From contig NZ_NSEA01000009.1 of NCBI RefSeq assembly GCF_002734285.1, positions 228,393 to 292,392 of the forward strand: a stretch of DNA of 64,000 nucleotides. Direction: 5' to 3'. The position numbers and the translations under genes are program-made. The stretch is from Fredinandcohnia onubensis (GTDB lineage Bacteria > Bacillota > Bacilli > Bacillales > Bacillaceae_L). Below are positions 1-9,295 of the stretch, in pieces (positions within the stretch are counted from its first letter, which is position 1; each line of letters opens with the position of its first letter). Under the pieces are notes generated by a model, which saw only the letters and a program-made list of their open reading frames with translations, was not told the DNA's origin and did no database searches.

Positions 1-118
1 TAAACACCAATACAATCAGTAATAAAATTTTAGTTAGATGCTTCTCTCGCCAAAAACGTTTAATAGATTCCCAGAGTCGTTTTATATACGGCATTATCTT
101 TTCAAATATACCTCTCAT
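1..118 (-). CDS. N-terminal fragment of a membrane protein, possibly a class A penicillin-binding protein
   Basis: The frame is open from an ATG at 118 to the window edge (39 codons, no stop), with a GGAGA ribosome site about seven bases upstream. The fragment begins MRGIFEKIMPYIKRLW and continues with a basic, Trp-rich stretch (RFWREKHLTK) before a hydrophobic run ILLLIVLVF. This is the layout of a short cytoplasmic tail followed by a membrane anchor. The basic/aromatic tail before a single anchor resembles class A penicillin-binding proteins of bacilli, but no catalytic domain is in the window. The product is therefore a guess; that it is a coding start is more secure. It is divergent from tctC. 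Confidence 0.5.
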   Translation of the reverse strand, partial: MRGIFEKIMPYIKRLWESIKRFWREKHLTKILLLIVLVF

Positions 119-158
119 ATTTGTTTCTCCATTCATTAGGATACTGAACTTATATTTT

Positions 159-177
159 ATAACAGTTATTCGAATAA
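159..177. promoter_or_regulatory. Overlapping palindromes upstream of tctC: ATAACAGTTAT and TTATTCGAATAA
   Basis: ATAACAGTTAT (159-169, ATAA-N3-TTAT) overlaps the perfect 12-base palindrome TTATTCGAATAA (166-177). The site lies about 180 bases before tctC, in the divergent region with the partial gene at the left edge. Similar ATAA-N3-TTAT sites occur before the aconitase at 9.26 kb and before the LysR gene at 21.8 kb, so these may be sites for the CcpC-like LysR proteins. This is inference only. Confidence 0.3.
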
Positions 178-319
178 GAGAAATAAAAACGTAGGGTCTA
201 AGAAATTTAAACAATATTTTCCATAGGAAGAAATAGGCATAATTATTAGTTATGGTATTAGATAAGAAGAGTGTATTTTATTTCTTGTCGGAATTATCTT
301 AAATTTATAAATATAGAAA

Positions 320-333
320 AGAAAACGCTATCA
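320..333 (+). promoter_or_regulatory. Catabolite-responsive element (cre, CcpA site) before tctC
   Basis: The sequence AGAAAACGCTATCA matches the cre consensus TGWAANCGNTNWCA at 13 of 14 positions (first T is A). It lies between the expected promoter and the ribosome site of tctC, where CcpA would block transcription in the presence of preferred sugars. The two block C transporter promoters carry perfect cre sites, which supports a functional reading. Confidence 0.7.
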
Positions 334-352
334 AAAAAACGGAGGGGATCAA

Positions 353-1405
353 ATGAAGTTAGGAAAGAAACTAGTTGGGCTTCTTGCAGTTGGAACTCTA
401 GCATTTAGTTTAGCAGCTTGTAGTGGTGGAGGTAGTAGTACATCGTCCTCAGAGGGAAAAAAAGATTCGGAACCAAAGAAGGAAGCAAGTGGGTATCCTG
501 ATAAGATGATTACAATCATTGCACCTGCAGGAGCTGGCGGGGGATTAGATACAGCTGCTAGAACATTAGCTAAGGTTTCAGCAGATACTGGACTAATTGA
601 ACAATCTATTAGTGTTGAGAATCAGCCAGGTGGAGGTCAAGTTCTTGGGATGACCGAATTCATTCAAAAGGAAGCTGGAAATGATTTTAAGCTTCTTCTA
701 CCTTCAACACCTATCGTTCTAAATTATATTAAGAAGGATGGAACAGCACCATACTCGTTCAGAGATATGACTCCATTAGCTCGCTTACAAGTTGATTATC
801 CTGTAATTGCGGTTAATGCAGATTCAGAATTCAATGATTTAAAATCATTCTTTGATGCAATTAAAGCAGATCCTACTAGCATTACAATTGCTGGTGGTGG
901 AGCTCCTGGAACACTCGATCATTTAAATTCAATTCTTCTTGCAGAAAGTCAGGGCATTGATGGAAATCAAGTGAAATATACAGCATATGACGGTGGTGGA
1001 GAAGCAATGACAGCTCTTGTTGGTGGGCATGCGGATGCACTAACTACAGATGTTTCCGGAGTTGCTGAGTACCTAAAAGCTGGAAAGATAAAGGTGTTAG
1101 GTGTAGCAGCACCAGAACGTATGACAGGGGATTTTGCAGACCTTGTTACATATAAGGAGCAAGGATTTGACGTTGAAGTTGCAAACTGGCGTGGTATTTT
1201 TGGACCGAAGGATATGTCTGACGAGGCCAAGGCATATTGGGAAGAAAAATTAAAAGCCTTAAGTGAAAGTGAAGAGTGGAATGCTGAACTTGCAAAAATG
1301 GGCGTACAAAACGGGTATATGAATGCAGATGATTTCCTTGCAGCCCTTGAGAAAGAAGAAACAGATTATTTAGAGCTTTATAAGAAGCTAGGTATGGCAA
1401 AGTAG
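353..1405 (+). CDS. tctC: Tripartite tricarboxylate transporter, substrate-binding lipoprotein TctC (first copy)
   Basis: A 350-residue extracytoplasmic solute receptor of the TctC/Bug family. It has a lipoprotein signal peptide with lipobox LAAC (Cys about residue 23), a Ser/Gly/Lys-rich linker, and the family ligand-loop signature with a Gly-rich AGAGGGLDTAAR segment near residue 60. The receptor captures a carboxylate and hands it to the TctA/TctB membrane pair encoded just downstream. The ribosome site GGAGGGG precedes the ATG at good spacing and a cre lies upstream. A hairpin directly after the gene may favour receptor over membrane subunits. Substrate class (di- or tricarboxylate) cannot be read from the sequence. 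A paralogue is at 22799-23779. Confidence 0.92.
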   Translation: MKLGKKLVGLLAVGTLAFSLAACSGGGSSTSSSEGKKDSEPKKEASGYPDKMITIIAPAGAGGGLDTAARTLAKVSADTGLIEQSISVENQPGGGQVLGMTEFIQKEAGNDFKLLLPSTPIVLNYIKKDGTAPYSFRDMTPLARLQVDYPVIAVNADSEFNDLKSFFDAIKADPTSITIAGGGAPGTLDHLNSILLAESQGIDGNQVKYTAYDGGGEAMTALVGGHADALTTDVSGVAEYLKAGKIKVLGVAAPERMTGDFADLVTYKEQGFDVEVANWRGIFGPKDMSDEAKAYWEEKLKALSESEEWNAELAKMGVQNGYMNADDFLAALEKEETDYLELYKKLGMAK

Positions 1406-1433
1406 TTAATTAGTAGCGTTTTAGTCTAATTGA

Positions 1434-1456
1434 AAAGAAGGGCTAAGCCCTTCTTT
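1434..1456 (+). terminator. Intercistronic hairpin between tctC and tctB
   Basis: A perfect 10-bp stem (AAAGAAGGGC / GCCCTTCTTT, 3-base loop) followed by a T-rich stretch. It sits between the receptor gene and tctB, so it likely works as a partial terminator or 3' mRNA stabiliser giving excess receptor. Confidence 0.7.
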
Positions 1457-1477
1457 CATTATTTCTTGGAGGTGAAG

Positions 1478-1939
1478 ATGTTGACTAAGGCATTTGATCG
1501 ATATTTAAGTATTGCTTTAATTGCAGTTGGTGGCTTTTTTATTTTTGAAGGCCAAAGAATAAATGAAAGTTCCTTTGGTAGTGCCATTGGACCAGGTGTC
1601 TTACCATCTGCGCTAGGAGTTATCCTCATTTTATTATGTATCCGCAATATTTACGAAACATTTCGAAAAAAATACCCTGAACAAGAAAAGGAAAAAGTCC
1701 ATTATAAACGCTTCCTAATTATGCTTGTTTCAACGATTTTATATGCGTTATTACTTGAACCTATCGGCTATGTGATTAGTACGTTTTTATTCTTGCTCGT
1801 TGGGTTTCAAGTAATGCAAAAAGGGAAGTTTGTAAACTCAATTATTATTGCAGCAGCAGTGCCTGCCGTTGTCTATTACATGTATGTAGTTGTGATGAAA
1901 GGAACATTGCCAAGCTTCCCAGTATGGCTAAGTATGTGA
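1478..1939 (+). CDS. tctB: Tripartite tricarboxylate transporter small membrane subunit TctB
   Basis: A small TctB-type integral membrane protein with four hydrophobic segments, the usual partner of TctA. I place the start at ATG 1478 (MLTKAFDRYL, 153 residues) because it follows a good GGAGGTG site. The longer reading from 1430 would run through the tctC terminator hairpin and lacks a ribosome site. Pro/Gly-rich segment GPGVLPSALG near residue 40 is typical of the family. The gene lies 12 bases before tctA, consistent with translational coupling. Confidence 0.88.
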   Translation: MLTKAFDRYLSIALIAVGGFFIFEGQRINESSFGSAIGPGVLPSALGVILILLCIRNIYETFRKKYPEQEKEKVHYKRFLIMLVSTILYALLLEPIGYVISTFLFLLVGFQVMQKGKFVNSIIIAAAVPAVVYYMYVVVMKGTLPSFPVWLSM

Positions 1940-1951
1940 GGGGGTTAAAAA

Positions 1952-3478
1952 GTGGAAGTATTACAATACTTAGGTGAAGGATTTGCAATAGCCTTTACGG
2001 CTCGAAATTTAATATTTGCATTCATTGGTGTTCTAATTGGTACAGCTGTTGGCGTCCTTCCTGGTATTGGTCCAATTAGTGGTGTAGCTTTATTAATTCC
2101 TGTAACAGCTATGTTGACTAGTGGACTAGATCCGAGCGCAGCGGCGACTAGCTCAATTATTTTACTAGCGGGTGTATATTATGGAGCTATGTACGGTGGG
2201 TCAACAACATCGATTTTGATCAATACTCCAGGAGAATCATCCTCAGTAGTTACAACCCTTGATGGATACCAGATGGCCAAGCAAGGTAGGGCAGGTGCCG
2301 CCCTCTCAATTGCAGCCATTGGCTCCTTTGTGGCAGGAGTTGTTGCTCTCGTTGGACTTATTTTTTTGGCTCAGCCATTATCGAGCATGGCACTTAAATT
2401 TGGGCCATCTGATTATTTTTCGTTAATGATATTAGGCCTTTGTGCAATTAGTGGTTTGTCCGGAACATCGGTCACAAAGTCGTTGATGATGACTGTCTTT
2501 GGTCTAATGATCGCATCGATTGGTATAGATGTGGTTTCTGGTGTATCTCGTTTTACATTTGGTTTTCCGCAATTGTATTCAGGACTTGAATTTTTGACTG
2601 TAGCGGTTGGACTCTTTGCATTAGGAGAAGTCTTTAAAACCATTTTACACAATGATGTCAATTCAGGGGAAATAAGTAAGATTAATAAACTCCTACCTAC
2701 TAAACAAGAATTTAAAGATAGTGCTGCTCCAATCGCCCGTGGTTCTATTTTAGGTTTCTTCATGGGGATTCTACCTGGTTCTGGAGCAACACTCGCTTCA
2801 TTTATGGCCTATATTGCGGAGAAAAAGGTTAGTAAAAACCCAGAGAAGTTTGGAAAAGGTGCAATTGAAGGGGTAGCTGGCCCGGAGGCTGCCAATAATG
2901 CGGCTGCTGGTGGAGCCATGATACCTTTACTAACACTAGGTATTCCTGGTTCGGGTACAACTGCAGTGTTGATGGGTGCGTTGATTATGTACAATGTAAA
3001 TCCAGGACCACTATTATTCGAGGATCATCCGCAAGTTGCATGGGGATTAATTGCTAGTATGTTAGTCGGAAACTTAATGCTTTTGATGTTGAATCTTCCA
3101 TTGGTAAAGGTATTTGCAAAGATTATTTCAACCCCACCAAAATATTTAATACCATTAATTGTGGTCATCTCCATTTTTGGTGTGTATGCAGTTCAGGTAA
3201 CTGTATTTGATCTAATGTTATTAATTGTTTGTGGTGTTGCGGGCTACTATTTTACGAAAAATGATTACCCAATTGCGCCATTGGTTTTAGGACTCGTATT
3301 GTGGCCAATGATTGAAAATAACTTTAGAAGAGCATTAACGATTTCAAACGGAGATTATAGTATTTTCTTTACTAGACCACTATCACTTATATTCTTAATT
3401 ATTGCTCTTCTATGGATCTCAATTCCAATTTTCTTAAAATGGAGAGGCAAAAATGTGATAGTAAATGACGAAGGATAA
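1952..3478 (+). CDS. tctA: Tripartite tricarboxylate transporter large permease subunit TctA
   Basis: A 508-residue polytopic permease with about 12 hydrophobic segments. It carries the two TctA signatures: GVLPGIGPISGVALLIP near residue 33 and an internal-repeat counterpart with GILPGSGATLASFMAY about residue 272. A GTG start follows a GAGGGGG site. TctA forms the sodium/proton-coupled translocation channel with TctB and receives substrate from TctC. It is third in the tctCBA order. Its product is paralogous to the minus-strand TctA at 28760-30268. Confidence 0.93.
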   Translation: MEVLQYLGEGFAIAFTARNLIFAFIGVLIGTAVGVLPGIGPISGVALLIPVTAMLTSGLDPSAAATSSIILLAGVYYGAMYGGSTTSILINTPGESSSVVTTLDGYQMAKQGRAGAALSIAAIGSFVAGVVALVGLIFLAQPLSSMALKFGPSDYFSLMILGLCAISGLSGTSVTKSLMMTVFGLMIASIGIDVVSGVSRFTFGFPQLYSGLEFLTVAVGLFALGEVFKTILHNDVNSGEISKINKLLPTKQEFKDSAAPIARGSILGFFMGILPGSGATLASFMAYIAEKKVSKNPEKFGKGAIEGVAGPEAANNAAAGGAMIPLLTLGIPGSGTTAVLMGALIMYNVNPGPLLFEDHPQVAWGLIASMLVGNLMLLMLNLPLVKVFAKIISTPPKYLIPLIVVISIFGVYAVQVTVFDLMLLIVCGVAGYYFTKNDYPIAPLVLGLVLWPMIENNFRRALTISNGDYSIFFTRPLSLIFLIIALLWISIPIFLKWRGKNVIVNDEG

Positions 3479-3500
3479 GGGGATGCAAATCTCCTTTTTC
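3477..3500 (+). terminator. Weak hairpin after tctA
   Basis: Stem AAGGGGAT / ATCTCCTT (8 bp, one G-T pair) with loop GCAA, followed by TTTCTTATTT. It separates the transporter genes from the dehydrogenase genes and may allow read-through. Confidence 0.5.
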
Positions 3501-3529
3501 TTATTTATAAATAATGAGTGAGGTGTGAT

Positions 3530-4297
3530 ATGAATTTAGAGAGTATCTTTGGAATAAAAGATAAGGTAGTTGTCATAACAGGAGCTAGTCAAGGAATTGG
3601 AAAGGATATGGCATTGTTATTTGCAAAAATGGGGGCAAAGGTAGCTTTAATCGCAAGGAATAGGGAGAAGCTAGAGCTTTTGTCAAATGAAATGAGGGAG
3701 CTTGGTTACACAGCGATGTATGCTCCTTGCGATATTACGAAAGTGGAATTAATTCCTGATGTCATGTCTAAGATTCATAGTCAATATGGCCATATTGATG
3801 TTTTGATTAACAATGCAGGTACAAATATTGCGAAACCGCCTGAAGAAATATCTGAAAAGGATTGGGATGCGGTTCTTGATTTAAATCTGAAAAGCGCCTT
3901 TTTTTGTTCGAAGGAAGCAGGTAAATATATGAAATTAGGGGAAAAAGGAAAAATTATCTTTATCTCATCCCAGATGGCCCAGGTAGGGTATTTTAACCGA
4001 GTTTCATATTGTTCAAGCAAGGGTGGAGTAATGCAGTTGACACGCTCACTTGCGATTGAATGGGCAAAGCATCAGATTAATGTAAATTCAATTGCCCCTA
4101 CGTTTATTGATACGCCTATGACTGCTCCAATGTTTGAGGATCAAAGTTTTAAAGAGGAAGTACTGAGCCGAATTCCGTTAGGTAGACTTGCAAAAACAGA
4201 TGATCTATACGGTGCTCTTTTATTTTTAAGTTCTTCCGCTTCAGACATGGTAACGGGGCAAACGGTGTTTGTTGATGGTGGTTGGACTGTTTGGTAA
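3530..4297 (+). CDS. Short-chain dehydrogenase/reductase
   Basis: A classical SDR of 255 residues. It shows the nucleotide-binding TGASQGIG motif near the N-terminus, NNAG (as INNAGTN), and the catalytic Ser plus YCSSK (Tyr-x3-Lys). The C-terminal VTGQTVFVDGGW is typical of FabG/gluconate-5-dehydrogenase-like members. I choose ATG 3530 (MNLESIFG), which follows GAGGTGTG; the GTG at 3518 would overlap the ribosome site. It lies between tctA and an iron-type alcohol dehydrogenase, so it probably oxidises or reduces a hydroxyl or keto group on the imported acid or a breakdown product. Cofactor and substrate are not determined. Confidence 0.85.
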   Translation: MNLESIFGIKDKVVVITGASQGIGKDMALLFAKMGAKVALIARNREKLELLSNEMRELGYTAMYAPCDITKVELIPDVMSKIHSQYGHIDVLINNAGTNIAKPPEEISEKDWDAVLDLNLKSAFFCSKEAGKYMKLGEKGKIIFISSQMAQVGYFNRVSYCSSKGGVMQLTRSLAIEWAKHQINVNSIAPTFIDTPMTAPMFEDQSFKEEVLSRIPLGRLAKTDDLYGALLFLSSSASDMVTGQTVFVDGGWTVW

Positions 4298-4329
4298 ATA
4301 CATAATAAGGAATAAGGGAGAGATTTATA

Positions 4330-5499
4330 ATGACCATGTATCATGATTTTAAAATGCCTGAAAATGTAAGATTTGGTGTAGGAGCACATAAAAGTTTACC
4401 AGATGAAGTAAGGAGAATTGGTGCAAGGAAAATTGGTCTGATTAGTGACAAAGGTTTAGAGAAAGCTGGAGTAGTAGATAAAATTAAAAACCTATTAGAA
4501 TCACTAGCTGTACCGATTGCAACTTTTACGGATATTCAGGGTGAACCTTCTTTTTCATTATTAAGAAATACAATTGACCATCTAAAGCAAGAGGAATGTG
4601 ATTTAATCATTGGAATTGGTGGAGGTAGTGCCATGGATGTGGCAAAAACGACTGCTGCATTAATTCCCATTGAAGTTGATACTGACTACATATCTGGAAC
4701 TAAGGTTATAGAAACTAGAGGGATACCATGTATCTTACTTCCGACAACTTCAGGAACAGGTGCAGAGGTCACCATGAACGCTATTTTCGCAGATGAAGAA
4801 CGGGAGGTAAAGAGGGGACTTGTAAGTCCAGCACTTCTTCCTACACTTGCAATTGTTGATCCATCATTAACTTTGTCCTGTCCACCTAAGGTTACTGCAG
4901 CATCAGGAGTCGATGCTTTTACCCATGCAATAGAATCCTATATAGCTGTAAAAGCAACACCGTTAACAAAAATTTATGCTGAAAAAGCAATGAAGCTATT
5001 TCCAAACTATATTACAAAAGCAGTTCATCATGGAAATGACTTAGAAGCGAGAATAGGAATGAGTTGGGTAAGTCATCTTGCAGGTGTATCATTAGCAAAT
5101 GCTGGAGTAGGGGCAGTACATGCGCTTTCATATCCTTTAGGAGGGAAGTATCATATTGAACATGGGGTTGCAAATGCCTTGTTAATGCCGTATGTTTTTG
5201 ATGTGATAGGAAAAACATGTATGGCTGAAATGGTTGATATTGCAACCCTAATTGGAATTGGCGACTACAGTAATCGTCCATTTGAGGCCCAAGGTGCGGT
5301 GGTAAATTATTTATATCACTTGTTACATGACCTAGACTTACCAATATCTTTACAAGAGTTAGGCATAAAAGAACAGGACTTACCACAGCTTGCAGTAGAA
5401 GCATCCAAGATAGATCGGTTACTATTGAATACACCAAATAAACTAACGGAACAAAAAATACTTAACATCTACCAAAAGGCTTTTAACGGTAAGATTTAA
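4330..5499 (+). CDS. Iron-containing (group III) alcohol dehydrogenase
   Basis: A 389-residue protein of the Fe-ADH/maleylacetate reductase superfamily. Visible features are the GGGSAMDVAK nucleotide-binding motif near residue 97, the TTSGTGAE segment, and metal-ligand segments GVDAFTHAIES and AVHALSYPLGG...HIEHG with conserved Asp and His. Such enzymes interconvert alcohols and aldehydes/ketones with NAD(P)H, and some act on hydroxy acids. It lies 32 bases after the SDR and 20 before a 2-hydroxyacid dehydrogenase. Three unrelated dehydrogenases in a row suggest stepwise oxidation of a polyhydroxylated acid. The substrate is unknown. Confidence 0.88.
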   Translation: MTMYHDFKMPENVRFGVGAHKSLPDEVRRIGARKIGLISDKGLEKAGVVDKIKNLLESLAVPIATFTDIQGEPSFSLLRNTIDHLKQEECDLIIGIGGGSAMDVAKTTAALIPIEVDTDYISGTKVIETRGIPCILLPTTSGTGAEVTMNAIFADEEREVKRGLVSPALLPTLAIVDPSLTLSCPPKVTAASGVDAFTHAIESYIAVKATPLTKIYAEKAMKLFPNYITKAVHHGNDLEARIGMSWVSHLAGVSLANAGVGAVHALSYPLGGKYHIEHGVANALLMPYVFDVIGKTCMAEMVDIATLIGIGDYSNRPFEAQGAVVNYLYHLLHDLDLPISLQELGIKEQDLPQLAVEASKIDRLLLNTPNKLTEQKILNIYQKAFNGKI

Positions 5500-5519
5500 C
5501 TGTAAAAAGAGGGGATATT

Positions 5520-6482
5520 ATGAGTTTAAAATGTGTAATACTAGATGACTATCAAAATATTGCACTACAAATGGCTGATTGGTCATTACTTTCTAATGAA
5601 GTAGAAATCTCAAGTATTAACGAACATATCGATAATGAAGATGAGCTTGTTAAAGCTATTAAAAACTATGAAATTATCGTTATTATGCGTGAACGTACAC
5701 CGTTTCCAGCATCACTTTTAAACCGACTTCCTAATTTAAAACTTTTAATCACCTCAGGGATGAGAAATGCCTCAATTGACCTTAAAACAGCTACGAAATT
5801 AGGCATTACTGTCTGTGGAACAGCAAGTAGCTCCGAGCCTCCAACCGAACTCACTTGGGCGCTAATTCTTGGTCTTGCTAGGAATATCAAAAAAGAGTGC
5901 CAGTCCCTCACTTCAAATGGACCATGGCAATCAACAGTGGGTACAGACCTATATGGAAAAAGACTAGGTTTGATTGGCCTTGGAAAAATCGGTAGCAGAA
6001 TGGCTCGAATAGGAAAGGCATTTGGAATGAAAGTAATGGCATGGAGCCAGAATCTCACACAAGAAAGAACGGAAGAATTAGGTGTAGAAAAAGCAGAGTC
6101 ATTGGAAGAATTATTAAAAGCAAGTGATTTTGTATCCATCCATTTAGTGCTCAGTGATCGCACAAGAGATTTAATCGGAGAAAATGAAATAAAATTAATG
6201 AAACCAAGTGCATTCCTCATTAATACTTCAAGATCAGCAATTATCAACCAAAAGAATCTTATTACTGCATTAGAAAATAACTGGATCGCAGGAGCAGGGC
6301 TTGATGTATATGAAGAGGAACCATTGCCAGAAAACCATCTTTTCAGAGAATTACCGAATGTGTTAGCTCTACCACATTTAGGGTATGTGACTCGTAACAA
6401 CTATGAAACCTATTTTAGTGAAGCAGTAGGGGATATTGAAGCTTTTATTAAAGGTGAGCCTAAAAGAGTATTAAATCCTTAA
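5520..6482 (+). CDS. D-isomer-specific 2-hydroxyacid dehydrogenase
   Basis: A 320-residue member of the D-2-hydroxyacid dehydrogenase family. It has a Rossmann motif GLGKIGSRMA about residue 154, the Arg of NTSRSAII, the Glu in DVYEEEPLP and the catalytic His in LPHLGYVT. These are the Arg-Glu-His catalytic set. It reversibly oxidises a D-2-hydroxy acid to the 2-oxo acid with NAD(H). It is last in the tct operon before a strong bidirectional terminator. An N-terminal segment CVILDDYQN resembles subfamily members related to phosphoglycerate dehydrogenase. The precise substrate is unknown. Confidence 0.9.
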   Translation: MSLKCVILDDYQNIALQMADWSLLSNEVEISSINEHIDNEDELVKAIKNYEIIVIMRERTPFPASLLNRLPNLKLLITSGMRNASIDLKTATKLGITVCGTASSSEPPTELTWALILGLARNIKKECQSLTSNGPWQSTVGTDLYGKRLGLIGLGKIGSRMARIGKAFGMKVMAWSQNLTQERTEELGVEKAESLEELLKASDFVSIHLVLSDRTRDLIGENEIKLMKPSAFLINTSRSAIINQKNLITALENNWIAGAGLDVYEEEPLPENHLFRELPNVLALPHLGYVTRNNYETYFSEAVGDIEAFIKGEPKRVLNP

Positions 6483-6488
6483 AAAGGA

Positions 6489-6530
6489 GAGCGGGTCGTG
6501 CATCAAATGCCAGACCTGCTCTTTTTTTTA
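6489..6530. terminator. Bidirectional terminator between convergent dehydrogenase and aconitase genes
   Basis: Stem GAGCGGGTC / GACCTGCTC (6489-6497 with 6513-6521, one G-T pair) and an inner GCAT/ATGC stem. It is followed by eight T on the plus strand and preceded by five A, so it works for both converging units. Confidence 0.85.
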
Positions 6531-9263
6531 TACTGTTGCTCCATCGAGAAGCTTTCTAACTGTTGACTGCATAATGCCACCATTTTTATAGTAACCAATC
6601 TCAACAATATTATCTAAACGAACAAGAACACCAAAGGTAAAATGACTTCCATCTTCACGAGTTGCCCTAATTTGAATTTTCTCACCAGGCTGTAGACACT
6701 CTGAAAGACCAATTGTTTCAAAGGCCTCATGACCAGTTATACCTAGTGTAGCTGCTGTTTCACCATTCATAAATTGTAATGGCAAGACACCCATTCCAAC
6801 TAAATTGCTTCGATGAATCCGTTCAAAACTTTCTGCTAGAATCATTTTAACTCCTAATAGATGTGGACCTTTGGCTGCCCAGTCACGAGAGCTACCAGTT
6901 CCATATTCCTTTCCCGCAACGATGAGTAGATCCGTATTTTCCTCTTTGTATTTCATAGAGGCTTCATAGATCGACATAACTTGACCACTGGTGTGATGGA
7001 GGGTGAAACCACCTTCGATACCGTTTACAAGTTTATTTCGTATTCGAACATTTGCAAACGCACCACGCATCATTACTTTGTGATTTCCGCGTCTTGATGG
7101 GTAGGAATTGAAATCTTTTCTTTCAACCCCTTTCTTCAACAAATATAATCCTGCTGGGCTATCAGGCTTAATGGCACCCGATGGAGAAGCATGATCCGTT
7201 GTTACGGAGTCTCCCAGCATGGCTAAAACTCGAACCGCTCGGAAGTCTTGGATACCACCTTTCTGCTCTGAAATCTTTTTGAGAAATGGTGGTTCCTGAA
7301 TATAGGTTGAGTTTTTATCCCATTGATAGAGCTGTCCGTCAGTTGACTCAATCTTATTCCATTGATCATTTGCATCATAAACGGTTTCATATCGCTTTTT
7401 AAATAATTCTGGGTGAATATATTTATTGATATAGGCTTGAATTTCTTCTGTAGATGGCCAAATATCACGTAAGAAAACAGGTTGGTTATCCGTTCCGATG
7501 CCAATTGGGTCTTTTTCAAAATCAATATTCACAGTTCCAGCCAAAGCGTATACAACGACAAGTGGTGGAGATGCTAAATAATTTGCTTTAATCTGCGGAT
7601 GTACACGACCTTCAAAATTTCGATTCCCAGACAACACAGATGCAGTTACTAAATCTTCTTGGGTAATGGCATTACTAATTTCCTCAGGTAATGGCCCTGA
7701 ATTTCCGATGCAAGTTGCACATCCATAACCAGCAATGTGAAAACCTAAATTCTCAAGATAGGTTATTAAGCCAGAATGGCCTAAATAGTCCGCAACTACG
7801 CGGGAGCCAGGAGTCAAAGAGCTTTTAACAAATGATTGTTTTTTAAGTCCTTTTTCTACAGCTTTTTTAGCGAGTAATCCGGCACCTATTAATACAGTTG
7901 GATTTGAAGTATTTGTGCAGCTCGTAATGGCTGCAAGGACGACAGAACCATGTTTCAATTTTGCTTTTTCTCCCGATGGATGCGTTATTTCAATTTCCTT
8001 ATCCAATGCATCTGTTTCTAGTGCATACCCACCCTTGTCAACTGGAGAAGAAATGATTTCTTGATACGCTTTTTTCATGTTTGTTAATTCAATTCGATCT
8101 TGAGGGCGTTTTGGACCTGCAAGACATGGAACAACAGTTGAAAGGTTTAACTCGACTATTTCAGTATATTTAGGATCCGGGGCGTGACTAGTCATGAACA
8201 TCCCTTGTGCTTTGTAATAGGATTCAATCAATGTAATCTGATCTTCACTTCGGCCGATTGATCTTAAGTAGTTTAGCGTTTCCTCATCGACTGGAAAGAA
8301 GCCCATCGTTGCCCCATATTCAGGAGCCATATTGGCAATTGTAGCTCTCTCCACAACACTCATGTTCTTAACACCCGGTCCGTAAAACTCAACGAATTTA
8401 CCCACAACACCTTGTTTGCGAAGTAGATTCGTAATTGTGAGAGCGAGGTCTGTCGATGTTGTACCTTCAGGAAGAGAGCCAGTCACCTTAAAACCAACTA
8501 CCTTTGGTGGTACAAAGTAAAGAGGTTGGTCGATCATAGCCGCTTCTGCCTCAATTCCTCCGACACCCCAAGCAACAATACTAAGTCCATTAATCATAGT
8601 CGTATGAGAATCTGTTCCTACTAATGAATCAGGATAAATGAGGGTGGTACCATTGTTCTCTTTTGTTTTAATAACAGAAGAAAGTAGTTCCATGTTAATT
8701 TGGTGCATAATTCCTGAAGAAGGAGGCACGATATTTACATTTTTAAAAGCATTTTGAGCCCATCTAAGGAAGCGAAAACGTTCATAGTTCCGCTCGAATT
8801 CTATTTTTTCATTCGCATGTAATGCTTGTAATGAACCGAATTGTTCAACTGTAACAGAATGGTCCACAACTAAATCTACAGGAATAGTAGGATTTACAAT
8901 GGAAGGATCTCCACCATTACGTGATACAGCCTCTCTCATGGCGGCCAAATCAACCAGTAGAGGAAGGCCAGTTGTATCATGCAATAGTATACGAGCTGGT
9001 TTAAATGGCACTTCTTGATTTTGGTCCCCATTTTCGCTCCATTTTGCTAGCTTTTCAATATGTTCATCAGTAATGGAAGTACCGTCGAAGTGCCTTATTG
9101 CAGCCTCGAGTAACACCTTTATCGAATAAGGAAGTTTCTCAATGGATTCAAACCCTAACGCTTTAAGGGAGTTAATATTAAAGAACTCATAATGTTTATT
9201 GTTAATTTCTATATTAGATTTTGTATGAGGGACATACTTTGATATTTTCTGCAAATGTTCCAC
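6528..9263 (-). CDS. acnA: Aconitate hydratase, AcnA/CitB type (first copy)
   Basis: A 911-residue monomeric aconitase with the iron-sulphur ligands: one Cys in AAITSCTNTSNP and two in GYGCATCIGNSG. It has the C-terminal swivel domain with GTGSSRDWAAKG and ESFERIHRSNLVGMGVLP. It interconverts citrate, cis-aconitate and isocitrate, and some relatives act on 2-methyl derivatives. The assigned start is GTG 9263; TTG 9254 is an alternative because AGGGGTGG lies better placed for it. A CcpC-like LysR gene is directly upstream on the same strand, matching the known CcpC control of aconitase in B. subtilis. Whether this is the TCA-cycle enzyme or a pathway-specific copy is open; a second copy is at 26006-28696. 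Confidence 0.93.
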   Translation of the reverse strand: MEHLQKISKYVPHTKSNIEINNKHYEFFNINSLKALGFESIEKLPYSIKVLLEAAIRHFDGTSITDEHIEKLAKWSENGDQNQEVPFKPARILLHDTTGLPLLVDLAAMREAVSRNGGDPSIVNPTIPVDLVVDHSVTVEQFGSLQALHANEKIEFERNYERFRFLRWAQNAFKNVNIVPPSSGIMHQINMELLSSVIKTKENNGTTLIYPDSLVGTDSHTTMINGLSIVAWGVGGIEAEAAMIDQPLYFVPPKVVGFKVTGSLPEGTTSTDLALTITNLLRKQGVVGKFVEFYGPGVKNMSVVERATIANMAPEYGATMGFFPVDEETLNYLRSIGRSEDQITLIESYYKAQGMFMTSHAPDPKYTEIVELNLSTVVPCLAGPKRPQDRIELTNMKKAYQEIISSPVDKGGYALETDALDKEIEITHPSGEKAKLKHGSVVLAAITSCTNTSNPTVLIGAGLLAKKAVEKGLKKQSFVKSSLTPGSRVVADYLGHSGLITYLENLGFHIAGYGCATCIGNSGPLPEEISNAITQEDLVTASVLSGNRNFEGRVHPQIKANYLASPPLVVVYALAGTVNIDFEKDPIGIGTDNQPVFLRDIWPSTEEIQAYINKYIHPELFKKRYETVYDANDQWNKIESTDGQLYQWDKNSTYIQEPPFLKKISEQKGGIQDFRAVRVLAMLGDSVTTDHASPSGAIKPDSPAGLYLLKKGVERKDFNSYPSRRGNHKVMMRGAFANVRIRNKLVNGIEGGFTLHHTSGQVMSIYEASMKYKEENTDLLIVAGKEYGTGSSRDWAAKGPHLLGVKMILAESFERIHRSNLVGMGVLPLQFMNGETAATLGITGHEAFETIGLSECLQPGEKIQIRATREDGSHFTFGVLVRLDNIVEIGYYKNGGIMQSTVRKLLDGATV

Positions 9264-9295
9264 CCCTATTGAATTATTTATCTATCAATAAGGGT

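Noticed and set aside
5666..6400. Long open frame of 244 codons on the minus strand
   Set aside because: Antisense to the well-supported 2-hydroxyacid dehydrogenase; low-complexity, no ribosome site or recognisable motif.
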